Positions 7,760 through 16,769 of a stretch of 64,000 bases of DNA are shown here, piece after piece. This stretch comes from JBBIWA01 sp037439425 (GTDB lineage Bacteria > Acidobacteriota > Blastocatellia > RBC074), in assembly GCA_037439425.1 (NCBI GenBank), contig JBBIWA010000007.1:1-64000 (forward strand), in the 5' to 3' direction. The notes beneath the pieces were generated by a model. The model searched no databases. It saw only the letters and a list, made by a program, of their open reading frames with translations, and was not told where the DNA came from. The translations under genes and the position numbers were made by a program. The stretch's first letter is position 1; the number at the start of each line of letters is the position of its first letter.

Positions 7760-8628
7760 CACGCCCAGTCTCGGCCGACTGTGCTACAGCTATAGCCAAT
7801 GATTTTAATAATTTCAGGGTTGACTCTCCCGCGAAATAGGGGTAAATTATACCCCGTCACTGAGCTCCAATTACATTAAGCCACCTCAGATAAGGGAGCT
7901 CGTTCTCACGCAGTACCATTATTCAGGGGCGGTATAACCAAACCGATTTATCCCCTGTCAGAGTGATCATTATCGTTTAACTGCCATTTGGTGACGACGA
8001 GGGAAAATCCTTACCTTACCCTCGATAGTTTCCTGCCTCAAGTCAGGAGGCAGGTTGTCGCTGGTAGTTTTATCGCCCTCTGGACAAGGGCTCCGTGGTA
8101 TGAGAGCCGGCATTCCAAACTGAGCCACGCAGTTTAACAATAACACAGTCCCAGACCTCAATCTGTTAAGACTATCCTGAGCTGGCATTATCTGGTCAGG
8201 AAGGTAGAGTGTAGCCGTCACTAAGAACGGTAAAGCGTATCTCTTTGCCCCATATGCATACCTTCTTAACAGAGTCTCCAGGAGTAGGGGTGTGGGAGAA
8301 GGCCGGCATCCTCTCACTCAGGGATCTTATTCTGTCCACTCTCAAATCTCTCTCCCCGGGCCCGCTGATTCTGTTCACTTCTCAAAAAGTTCTGGCCATT
8401 CGTTTGGAAGTACCGCCTTCAGGCAGGTCTCTCGTTCGTTTTGTAGTTCCGCCTTCAGGCAGCCTCTTTCGGTTCACGATCGGTAAGCTCTGTCTGAAGG
8501 CCGATGGAATTGAGTTAACGAATCTGAGGCCGCGTGTCAGTAGTAGGCGTGTGAGCCGGGACTTTCAAGCACTCCTTCGCGGTCGTGCTCCTGAGAATAC
8601 CGGTCAAAGGAAAGGCGGCGGGGGCGGA
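7760..8628. other. Long gene-poor stretch with short repeats
   Basis: No supported gene is seen in about 870 bases. Two copies of CCGCCTTCAGGCAG (near 8413-8426 and 8450-8463), each a small palindrome GCCT-tc-AGGC, lie in a row inside a longer near-repeat. Frames that remain open here on either strand lack family features and ribosome sites. Confidence 0.5.
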
Positions 8629-8716
8629 ATAGTCGTGCCTGTCCCCAGCTTCTGTGGGGGCGAGAAGAAGAGAGAGACAGCTCATTATCGCCATCGGCCT
8701 CGGAATGGTCAATGGT
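8629..8716. repeat. Dispersed direct repeat, copy 1
   Basis: This stretch of about 88 bases begins ATAGTCGTGCCTGTCCCCAG and ends TGGTCAATG. A diverged copy in the same orientation lies at 9534-9624. The two copies flank the decayed vapBC pair. Confidence 0.7.
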
Positions 8717-8745
8717 GTGCATCCGTGTCTTGCTTTCCCAGGAAA

Positions 8746-9175
8746 TTATGGGGCTGATGGTGGCGACATCCAATTCTCGATCCCCAGTCCAGAGATGCGC
8801 TGGAAATGGCGCAGGTTATTTGTGACGAGGGTACATTGATGGACGATCGCATGGGCAGCAATGCAAGATATCAAAATCGTCAATGAGCTGGCCGCGCACC
8901 TGCAGATCGGAGTTGATTTCACCAAACGCGCGAGCCACATCGGGTGTCAGGGGGACGCCGAGGAAGAAGTTTCGCAGCGCCTCAATGCGCCGGAGCAATT
9001 CGTCGCCTTTGGCTTGACTCTGGGTTCGTTTGAGCAGGGCGCCGTAGTAAAGTTCGGCGAGCGTCACATCACAGTAGAAGACCTAGGCAGCGCCGGCAGC
9101 AGCAACTCTGGCGACAACCGGTGGTTGTTTGGCAATAAAGTATGACCAGGTATCAGTGTCAAGCAGATAGTTCAC
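8746..9175 (-). pseudogene. VapC-type PIN-domain toxin, broken
   Basis: Read from the GTG at 9175, the sequence gives NYLLDTDTWSYFIAKQPPVV, the start of a PIN ribonuclease toxin with its first catalytic aspartate. The frame meets an in-frame TAG at 9085-9083 (probably once CAG), continues as VFYCDVTLAELYYGALLKR, and then shifts frame near 8863. After a single extra base the normal ending DILIAAHAIVHQCTLVTNN and the following LRHFQRISGLGIENW resumes. Two independent lesions make this a dead gene unless either is a sequencing error. It follows the antitoxin stop codon by five bases, the usual order and spacing for a toxin-antitoxin operon. Confidence 0.8.
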
Positions 9176-9180
9176 TGAGC

Positions 9181-9417
9181 TCAGCTCAAGGGCGGAGGCG
9201 CTGTCTTGCTGTGTCGTGACTCTCGAATGACGCGATTCAATTCGTCAGCATCCTGGAGAGAAATACTCTCATCCCAGGTCGCCAACAGAGCAGACAGTGA
9301 CTCATTCGATGTGCGGCCGGGACCGCTCTCCAGATGCTGCCGGATCAATGCCCGCTCCGCCTCGGACAGCTCATCGAGAGCCTCGATAATGTCCTTTAAT
9401 GAAAGAGTCGCTGCCAT
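9181..9417 (-). CDS. Antitoxin-like protein of the vapBC pair
   Basis: This is a 78-residue acidic helical protein (SLKDIIEALDELSEAERALIRQHLE at its start), consistent with an antitoxin partner of the PIN toxin directly downstream. I chose the second ATG (9417) because GGAGAAC sits six bases before it; the first ATG at 9429 overlaps the palindrome that is the likely operator. The frame is intact although its toxin is broken, so it may be a relic under relaxed selection or a protective orphan antitoxin. The DNA-binding family is not recognised with confidence. Confidence 0.6.
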   Translation of the reverse strand: MAATLSLKDIIEALDELSEAERALIRQHLESGPGRTSNESLSALLATWDESISLQDADELNRVIRESRHSKTAPPPLS

Positions 9418-9427
9418 GAAGTTCTCC

Positions 9428-9443
9428 ATCTCAAGTTTGAGAT
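9428..9443. promoter_or_regulatory. Perfect palindrome upstream of the antitoxin
   Basis: ATCTCAAGTTTGAGAT is a perfect inverted repeat (ATCTCAA-gt-TTGAGAT) just upstream of the antitoxin start. Toxin-antitoxin operons are usually autorepressed through such sites, so this is a candidate operator. That role is inferred. Confidence 0.5.
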
Positions 9444-9533
9444 TTTTGTTCGAGGCAGAAATTGTAACACAAGGGAGCCTGACAGACCATCGCGCAGTGA
9501 GACCAGAACTGTGCTCTGGAGATCACGTCTACA

Positions 9534-9624
9534 TAGTCGTGCCTGTCCCCAGTCTCGGTGGAGGCGAGAGGAAGAGAGGGACAGCCAAAGCCGTTGTCGC
9601 CACTATCTTCGGAACAGTCAATGC
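9534..9624. repeat. Dispersed direct repeat, copy 2
   Basis: Same orientation and start (ATAGTCGTGCCTGTCCCCAG) as the copy at 8629-8716, with scattered substitutions and a few extra bases. It lies upstream of the antitoxin gene. Confidence 0.7.
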
Positions 9625-9667
9625 TGGGACCGCAGAAGTTATAGCGGCTCTCAGGCGGCTGCGATCT

Positions 9668-9760
9668 GGGAGCGCACGCATCTTGCGTGCTCGGCTGTTG
9701 CCACTTGCCCGGTTTGTGGCAAGCGGCCTGGTCCGCCGTTCTGGCACGCTGGAAGCGTGC
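9668..9760. repeat. REP-like palindromes
   Basis: Two palindromes lie in the otherwise empty 9444-9981 gap: GAGCGCACGCA/TTGCGTGCTC at 9668-9692, and GCACGCT-gga-AGCGTGC at 9744-9760. The first recurs almost unchanged at 60097-60122 and, inverted, inside the element at 16579-16718. This is a dispersed family in this genome. Confidence 0.7.
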
Positions 9761-9981
9761 GCTCTGGAGGTCGCACGCCATTGCCAGCCGCTATATGCCT
9801 ACTCTTTTATCAGACCATATGATGATCTGGAGGCTTCTTTGTGTCTCCGCAGTGACTCACTCTCACAGTGGATCAAAGTAGATCACTCACGAACAGACCA
9901 ATCAGACGAAGGTAGTTGTCGGATAAGGCGGACTTAAAACTCGTGCTCATAAAAACGGGTTACGATTTCAAGGAGGGGGTT

Positions 9982-12900
9982 ATGAAGAAGATCATCGGCA
10001 TCGCAACTTTGATTATCGGCTTGGCTCTGCTTTCAGTGCAGGTCTCTCACCCAACCGTCTCAGCGCGTTTCGCCGCTGTGCAGGAAGCTGTTCCAGACCG
10101 AGCGGCGCTGAGTGACAGTATCACTGTCCACGCTAAGGGACAGGGTGAGCCTTTGATCAGGCTCCGTGATGGCCGCGAAGTGGTGACCAATTACGTTGGC
10201 CCATTGGGAGCCCTGCTAGAGCAGAATCTGGCTCATCCGCTGGCTCTGGCCGCCGGAGATTTTGACCGGGACGGCGTGGCTGATCTGATCGTCAGCTACG
10301 GCAGCCCTGCTGGTGGCATCATCGCGCTTCATCGCGGTAATGCAGCAGCCTTGGCATCCAGCCGATCCGTCTCCGCTCCCTTCTTTTCACAGGCTCAAGT
10401 TTTTGCATTACCCGAAATGCCTGAGTTCATCGGGACGGGAGATTTTGATGCCGACGGCTACATTGATGTGGTAGCGGCAGCGCGGGGAAGTCGCACGCTT
10501 TATCTGATGTCGGGTAATGGGCAAGGCGGTTTGGGCGCTCCTAAGGGAATCGAGCTGCCTGGAGCCATAACCGCAATGATCAGCGGAGAGGTTAATCGGA
10601 TAGATGGCCTGGCAGACGTGGTGGTAGGCATTGCCGGAGCGCGTGGTCCGCAGTTGCTTGTCTTTGTGGGCGCTGAAGGAGCGCTCCGCAGCGAACCGCA
10701 GGTTATCGCTCTACCGGCTGCAGCAAATAGCCTGGCATTAGGGCTGCTTGATCGCGATCACTTGATAGATATCGCGGTAGCTACGGGCAGCAGGTTGCTG
10801 ATCGCGCATGGCTGGGAGCAGGCGCCAGGCGCCAGGCTGATTCCGCAAATTGAAGCTCTCCCTCTTTCATTTAGCATTGCCGCAGTAGCGATTGGTAACT
10901 TCACTGGCGATCAGCAAACTGATCTTGCTTTGCTTACTACTGATGGCTCACTTCAGATTCTGGAACGCCGGGAGCAAACTGCTGGCTCCAGATTGATGAC
11001 TCGAGGCCTGCAAGGCGCCGCGCAGTGGGAGATCAGTGACACCTCAAATGTTCTTCAGTCACAATTGGCTATCAGCCCCCAGATAACTTCGCGCCTGCTT
11101 GTGCCTGCGCGAATCAGTAGCTCGCCGGTAGATAATCTGTTGGTCATTGATTCATCTAACAATCAACTACACGTGCTGGCGGCTGAAGCGGCGACTCGTA
11201 AGGTTGAGTCTCAGGCTGCAGTTGCGCGCCGCTCAATGAGGCTTGCAGCCTCGCTCAGTGTCGAAGGACAGCCTGTAGCCGTGTTGCCGATGCGACTGAA
11301 CGTTGATGCGATCAATGATCTGGTGCTGCTCAGAAGCGGTCGCACTGCGCCGACGGTGATAGTAAGTCAATCTTCCACTTCAATAGATACGACCAATGCT
11401 CACGTGCCTTTCGTTGTCAACTCAACTCTTAGCACGAATGATGCCAATCCAGGGGACGGAAACTGTGCGGATGGGGCAGGTAATTGTACATTGCGAGCTG
11501 CTATCCAGGAAGCCAATGCTCATATGGGGATTGATACTATTAACTTCAATATACCAGGTGCTGGGCCTTATGTTATTAATGCCTCGAATCTGCCTAGTAT
11601 CACAGAAGCTGTAACGATTGATGGCAGTACGCAACCAGGTTTTGCTGGCTTACCCATCATCGAACTCAATGGAGGCGGTACGTCCGGAAATAGCCTGCAG
11701 TTACCTGGAAACAGCACAGTGCGAGGGCTGGTGCTTTACAACTTCGGTGGGGATGCAATCACGATAAGCGAGGGTAGCACTGACAATGTAATAGAAAACT
11801 GCTTTATTGGCACCAACGTCTTAGGGGGTGGTTGCCAGGGTAACGCTTTGGATGGGATTAACATTACTAACTCCTCTGGTAATCAGATTCGGAACAATTT
11901 GATCTCCTGCAATGCTGGAAATGGCATAAGTATCTCCGGCGTATTGTCAAAGTTCAACGTCATCCAGGATAACATCATTGGCACTAACTTTTTGGGAACG
12001 GCAGCGCTTGGCAATGCCTTAAGTGGCATAGTGGTAGCCAATGCGCTCAATACCTCAATTAGCGATAATCTGATTTCAGGGAATGGAAGCGGAATCTCCA
12101 TTGTCCAGACGCTATCCTCAGGTAACCTCATAGCTGGCAACCGCATCGGCACGAATGTCACTGGCACAGATAGGATTGCCAATAATAGCTATGGTGTGTT
12201 CATTAACCTCGCGCCCAATAACACCATTGGTACACCGGGTACGATTCCGAGTAATCTCATCTCAGGAAATCGACTGGATGGGGTTTTTATTGGATCAAAC
12301 GCTGCTGGAAATCTGGTACAAAACAATCTCATCGGCACAACCATCTCTGGGCTGGGCCCCTTGGCCAATGGCAGTGATGGCATTGAGATCAGCAATGCGC
12401 TTAACAACACTATCGGCGGCCAGTCAGCAAATACGCGCAATGTTATCTCGGGTAATGTCCTCCATGGCGTGAACATTAACGGTTCAAGTTCGGTCGGTAA
12501 CACGATCCAGGGTAACTTCATTGGCACTGATATTACCGGGGTGGCTAGCACCTCCCTCAATGGCATCCCTAATGCTGGCAATGGTGTCAATATCACGGCC
12601 AGCAATAATCTGGTCGGCGGTACAACCGCCGGAGCAGGTAACCGGATTGGCTATAACCGGCTGGCTGGTGTCTTCGTTGAAAGTGGAACTGGCAATGGCA
12701 TTCTGGGCAACTTCATCTTCCGCAATGGTGGTCTGGGCGTTGATCTGGCGCCAGTAGGCCCCAATATCCCCGCAACTGGGATTGTGGGGATGCCAGAGAT
12801 GGCTGATCTACCAGCCAACAATGGGCAGGCATTTCCAGTATTTGCTGGCATCCGCCGCAATCCAGATGGCACGGATACCTATTTCTGGAGGCTGAAGAGT

Positions 12901-15900
12901 GCCCCCAACACCACCTTCCGGATAGAGTTCTTCACTAATGAGGCAGTGGGTCCTGACCCGAGTGGTTTTGGCGAAGGCGAGACGTTTGTGGGGACCAAGC
13001 AAGTTACTACTGATGGAAATGGAGCAGCTACCTTCGACTTCACTATTGATTCCAATTTGGCAAGAATGGGGATGACTGCTACTGCAACGTCGCCAAATAA
13101 CGATACCTCGGAATTTTCCGAGAATCTTTTTGCCGATTTATCAGTTAACAAGACCGACGCTCCTGATCCCGTTCCGGTAGGGAGCTCGAGTACCACTCCT
13201 TCATGTCCGCCTCTTACCTACACCGTCAGAGTGACCAACAATGGTCCGAAGGATGCTACTCAAGTTGTGGTTACAGATATCCTGCCGAGCAGTGTAGAGT
13301 TGGATCCGACAGCAAATCTTCCCTCTATGGGCTGCACGATATCTGGTAATACTATTACCTGTAATGTCGGTAATCTCCCGAGGGGCAGTACGGCAACCCT
13401 CACCTTCAAGGTAATCCCAAGGGCCGTTGGGACGATTAACAATACTGCTACAGTAACTGGTATTGCAGAGGGTGTCACCCTACTGCCGGGTACTGGAACT
13501 GATCCAAATCGAACGAACGATACGGATTCTGAGACCACTACGGTTATTCCGACCAGCGATCTGGCGCTCGGAGTCGGCGTTCAATCAAATGTCGGAACAG
13601 ATGTAAATCCTGTATTAGTTCCTGTGCTCCCCGGCAATGGCGCAGTGATTACGGGCAACGAAGTAATTTACACCTTCACGGTTACCAATAGGGGGCCATC
13701 GCAAGCAGATAACGTCACGCTGACAGACAAGGTGTTTCCGGGCGTGAGCATTGTCAGACCATTAGACAGTAGATGCGCTATCACCCTAGGCAATCCAGAA
13801 AACGCCGGCGAACAGCGGACTATCACCTGTAACCTAGGAAGTTTGCTGCCTAACGGAACCACTCAAGTTCAGGTGAAAGTCGTCCCGCTCATCAACGGTC
13901 AGATTCGCAACACAGCCAATGTCACCGCAACCCAAGGCGATTGCGATCTGTCTAATAACACTGTTGACCCTGTAATTACAGCCAAAGATCAAATCGCAGA
14001 CCTGGCAATCGAGTCATTTACTGTTTCCCCACAGAGGGTCAAGGCCGGACAGGAGGTGACTTTCACTGCCACGATCAGAAATAATGGGCCCTCACCAGCC
14101 ACGCAAGTCGTGCTGATAAGCGACCTCAACCCATCCAGTGGAGTGCGCCTGGTTTCAACCATAGCCACGCAAGGGAGCTGTACCGCATCTGGCAACGGTG
14201 TTACTTGTAACCTTGGGGCTCTAACTAGAGGAGCCACAGCAACTGTTACTATCAAAATCATCCCGACCCTTGGCGGCGCGCTTGCCAGCTTGGCCAGCGT
14301 GTCGGGCAATGAGTTCGATCCTAACGTGGCTAACAATACCAGGTCAGCTACTACGCAGGTTGATCCGGTAGCCGACCTCGCCGTGCAAAGGCTCGAAGCG
14401 CCAGAGACGGTGACTGCAGGCTGCAACGTGACCTACACGATAGCTGCGATTAACAATGGTCCTTCATCGGCTACTGGGGTGACGCTCACGACTGTGCTGC
14501 CCGCAGGCGTCAGATTCGTCTCAGCCACTCCGACGCAAGGAAGTTGCACGCCATCAGGCAGCAATGTCACATGCAGCTTCGGCAATCTGGCGGCGCTGGC
14601 TTCGGCGGCAGTGACGATTGTGGGGACGACCTCGAGCCCGGGTTCATTGCCCGTCTCAGCTAGCGTCACAGGCAATGAGTTTGATCCTACCTCTGCCAAC
14701 AACACTCTGGCCCGCACGACGCTGGCTAAAGCAGGCGAAGCGCAGCTTAAGATTCTGCTCGAAGGTGGCCGTTCGGCACTTGAATTCGGGCCGGTTATGG
14801 CGCGCCTGACTCCAGGGATGCATCCGGCATCCAGCACTTTCGTGATTGAAAACACCGGTTGCAACCCGGTCACGCTGAGCTACAGCTCGGTCAGGCGCAT
14901 CGGGGAGCAAGTGACCAACGGGACCATTACGGATCCCGATGACAGCGCCTTCTTCGCGCTCAGCAAGCTGCAAGCGATTAATCCGTCTGATCCCGGCACG
15001 CCGGTCAAGATCGGCGATCAAATCAGGATTGAAGGCGGCAGCCGCCAGCGCTTCCGGGTCACTTTCAATCCGGTGATCCCGCCGTTTGCTAACGCGACCA
15101 GAGGGCTTAAGGCCAGTCAGGTGCTGCCTGATCTGGTCACTTCGGTGATCACCTTCACCCGGGTTGACACAGCTCCTAATGACCAGTTCACAGTCAACCT
15201 TGCTGGCCGGGTGAACACAGCGCTGCAAATCATTCCGGCACAGACCGCGGGTTTTGCGGCGCTGGCTGAAAATAGTCAGCAAGCGACCGCAGCCACAACG
15301 GAAGTTGGGCCGACCAGAGTGCGTCTGATCTCATCCCCGGTCGTCTTCCTGCCACGGACAGAGGCTGATGGTGAGCGCGCTCCGCTGAGCGAGAGCCAGA
15401 CTCCTTCTCTCTGGGCATCGGCCTCGCTTCTGAGTGGTGGCCTCTTCAACGCCACTAACGCGCAGGGAGACGGGCCAGTGAGATTCGAGAGATTGCCCAA
15501 CAACGAACTCCTGGTCACTTTCTCGGTCTACGATGCCAATGTAGATCTGAAGTCAGCGACCTATCGCTTCCTCGATGCCAATGGGAACCAGATTGACGAG
15601 CTGATTAACATCGATCTGGTGGCGCCACTTCAGCAGAGCCAGATCGTCAAAGGCCAGGTCTTCACTGTGGCGGTCAGGTTCGCTGGTGGAACCAACGCTG
15701 GCCGCATCGCAGGTGTCAACGTCACCTTGTTCGATAGCGAATCGAGCCAGACGGGCAGCTCCTTCAGCGTTAACTTCAGCCCCGTCACGGTCTCGGCAGC
15801 CAGCTACATCGAGTCGTTGGCGAGCGATTCGATTGTGGCCGCCTTCGGCAGCGATCTGGCGACTACGACAGCGGTCGCAACCACGCTCCCCTTGCCTACT

Positions 15901-16494
15901 ACGCTGGGCGGGACGAGGGTGAGCATCATTGACGCAGCGGGAGTCGAACATCAGGCCGCGCTCTTCTTCGTCTCACCGCAACAGGTCAACTACCAGATTC
16001 CACCGAGAGCCGCACTGGGGCAGGCTCGCATCCGCATCACCAATGCTAACGGCCAGACCTCAACCGGGTGGATGCAGATCAATCAGGTCGCTCCGGGGCT
16101 CTTCTCGGCCAATGCCAGCGGCAGCGGAGTGGCCGCCGCAGCCGTGGTCCGGGTGACGGCCGACAATCAGCAGCGATTTGAATCGGCCGTGCGCTATGAC
16201 CTGTTGCAGAACAGGTTCGTAGCTGTTCCGATTGATCTGGGTCCAGAAAACGAGCAGGTCTTCCTGGTGTTGTTCGGCACGGGCATTCGCAACCGCGCCT
16301 CATTGTCATCAGTGAGCGCCAAGGTCGCTGGCGAGCCCGTCGAAGTGCTCTACGCTGGGGAGCAGGGTGGCTTCGTTGGTCTCGATCAGATCAATCTGCG
16401 CCTGCCACGCAGTCTGATCGGACGTGGTGAAGTAGACGTAGTACTCACAGTCAATGGGCGAAGCACCAACCCTGTGCAGATCAGCATACGGTAA
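9982..16494 (+). CDS. Giant secreted protein: FG-GAP, CSLREA/beta-helix, DUF11 repeats, TIGR03437 C-terminus
   Basis: This protein of about 2,170 residues is exported by an N-terminal signal (MKKIIGIATLIIGLALLSV). FG-GAP-type calcium-binding blade repeats follow at about 86-326 (DFDRDGVADLIVSYG, DFDADGYIDVVAAARG). A CSLREA-type segment is at about 475-555 (GNCTLRAAIQEAN), then a right-handed parallel beta-helix at about 555-930 with many N-x-I-x-x-N-x-I-x-G-N turns. Four to five DUF11 conserved-repeat domains lie at about 1050-1585 (TNNGPKDATQVVVTDILP and relatives). The C-terminal 235 residues are the TIGR03437 domain of acidobacterial secreted proteins. I chose the ATG at 9982, which has AAGGAGGGGG upstream. 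The likely role is a cell-surface or released adhesin or polysaccharide-binding protein; no catalytic motif was seen. Confidence 0.85.
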   Translation: MKKIIGIATLIIGLALLSVQVSHPTVSARFAAVQEAVPDRAALSDSITVHAKGQGEPLIRLRDGREVVTNYVGPLGALLEQNLAHPLALAAGDFDRDGVADLIVSYGSPAGGIIALHRGNAAALASSRSVSAPFFSQAQVFALPEMPEFIGTGDFDADGYIDVVAAARGSRTLYLMSGNGQGGLGAPKGIELPGAITAMISGEVNRIDGLADVVVGIAGARGPQLLVFVGAEGALRSEPQVIALPAAANSLALGLLDRDHLIDIAVATGSRLLIAHGWEQAPGARLIPQIEALPLSFSIAAVAIGNFTGDQQTDLALLTTDGSLQILERREQTAGSRLMTRGLQGAAQWEISDTSNVLQSQLAISPQITSRLLVPARISSSPVDNLLVIDSSNNQLHVLAAEAATRKVESQAAVARRSMRLAASLSVEGQPVAVLPMRLNVDAINDLVLLRSGRTAPTVIVSQSSTSIDTTNAHVPFVVNSTLSTNDANPGDGNCADGAGNCTLRAAIQEANAHMGIDTINFNIPGAGPYVINASNLPSITEAVTIDGSTQPGFAGLPIIELNGGGTSGNSLQLPGNSTVRGLVLYNFGGDAITISEGSTDNVIENCFIGTNVLGGGCQGNALDGINITNSSGNQIRNNLISCNAGNGISISGVLSKFNVIQDNIIGTNFLGTAALGNALSGIVVANALNTSISDNLISGNGSGISIVQTLSSGNLIAGNRIGTNVTGTDRIANNSYGVFINLAPNNTIGTPGTIPSNLISGNRLDGVFIGSNAAGNLVQNNLIGTTISGLGPLANGSDGIEISNALNNTIGGQSANTRNVISGNVLHGVNINGSSSVGNTIQGNFIGTDITGVASTSLNGIPNAGNGVNITASNNLVGGTTAGAGNRIGYNRLAGVFVESGTGNGILGNFIFRNGGLGVDLAPVGPNIPATGIVGMPEMADLPANNGQAFPVFAGIRRNPDGTDTYFWRLKSAPNTTFRIEFFTNEAVGPDPSGFGEGETFVGTKQVTTDGNGAATFDFTIDSNLARMGMTATATSPNNDTSEFSENLFADLSVNKTDAPDPVPVGSSSTTPSCPPLTYTVRVTNNGPKDATQVVVTDILPSSVELDPTANLPSMGCTISGNTITCNVGNLPRGSTATLTFKVIPRAVGTINNTATVTGIAEGVTLLPGTGTDPNRTNDTDSETTTVIPTSDLALGVGVQSNVGTDVNPVLVPVLPGNGAVITGNEVIYTFTVTNRGPSQADNVTLTDKVFPGVSIVRPLDSRCAITLGNPENAGEQRTITCNLGSLLPNGTTQVQVKVVPLINGQIRNTANVTATQGDCDLSNNTVDPVITAKDQIADLAIESFTVSPQRVKAGQEVTFTATIRNNGPSPATQVVLISDLNPSSGVRLVSTIATQGSCTASGNGVTCNLGALTRGATATVTIKIIPTLGGALASLASVSGNEFDPNVANNTRSATTQVDPVADLAVQRLEAPETVTAGCNVTYTIAAINNGPSSATGVTLTTVLPAGVRFVSATPTQGSCTPSGSNVTCSFGNLAALASAAVTIVGTTSSPGSLPVSASVTGNEFDPTSANNTLARTTLAKAGEAQLKILLEGGRSALEFGPVMARLTPGMHPASSTFVIENTGCNPVTLSYSSVRRIGEQVTNGTITDPDDSAFFALSKLQAINPSDPGTPVKIGDQIRIEGGSRQRFRVTFNPVIPPFANATRGLKASQVLPDLVTSVITFTRVDTAPNDQFTVNLAGRVNTALQIIPAQTAGFAALAENSQQATAATTEVGPTRVRLISSPVVFLPRTEADGERAPLSESQTPSLWASASLLSGGLFNATNAQGDGPVRFERLPNNELLVTFSVYDANVDLKSATYRFLDANGNQIDELINIDLVAPLQQSQIVKGQVFTVAVRFAGGTNAGRIAGVNVTLFDSESSQTGSSFSVNFSPVTVSAASYIESLASDSIVAAFGSDLATTTAVATTLPLPTTLGGTRVSIIDAAGVEHQAALFFVSPQQVNYQIPPRAALGQARIRITNANGQTSTGWMQINQVAPGLFSANASGSGVAAAAVVRVTADNQQRFESAVRYDLLQNRFVAVPIDLGPENEQVFLVLFGTGIRNRASLSSVSAKVAGEPVEVLYAGEQGGFVGLDQINLRLPRSLIGRGEVDVVLTVNGRSTNPVQISIR

Positions 16495-16521
16495 GTTGAT
16501 CCTCGCCCTTTTGGAAAATCA

Positions 16522-16569
16522 GCCACGAAGAGCGCGAAGAACGCTAAGCAAGAAAGTGCTCTTCGTGGC
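16522..16569. terminator. Inverted repeat after the giant gene
   Basis: GCCACGAAGAGC (16522-16533) and GCTCTTCGTGGC (16558-16569) form a perfect 12-base stem 28 bases after the stop codon. No T-run follows, so it may be a terminator or one of the dispersed repeats. Confidence 0.45.
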
Positions 16570-16578
16570 CTTTGCAAT

Positions 16579-16718
16579 GGGTGCAATTAAAAGTGGAACT
16601 AAACTGCAGCAGCTCGCCCTCACGAGCGCAGGCTTGCCAGCATACCTGACTTGCCGTAGGAGCATAGCACGCAAGATGCGTGCGCTTGTGAGGGAGAATC
16701 CCACTTTTAATTGCACCC
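16579..16718. mobile_element. MITE-like element with perfect 18-bp terminal inverted repeats
   Basis: The 140-base unit starts GGGTGCAATTAAAAGTGG and ends with its exact reverse complement. Between the ends lies a second imperfect palindrome (CTCACGAGCGCAGGCTTGC on the left; GCAAGATGCGTGCGCTTGTGAG on the right). It carries no gene. The inner palindrome belongs to the repeat family also seen at 9668 and 60097. No clear target-site duplication is visible; the flanks CCTTTGCAAT and CCTTCGCAGT are only similar. Confidence 0.75.
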
Positions 16719-16769
16719 CTTCGCAGTCTTCGTGGCTGCTTTGCAAAGCTACTCAGGAAGAAAGTATCC

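Noticed and set aside
7970..8317. Minus-strand frame of 115 codons in the gap after the permease
   Set aside because: No ribosome site and no recognisable motif; kept only as a possible hypothetical.
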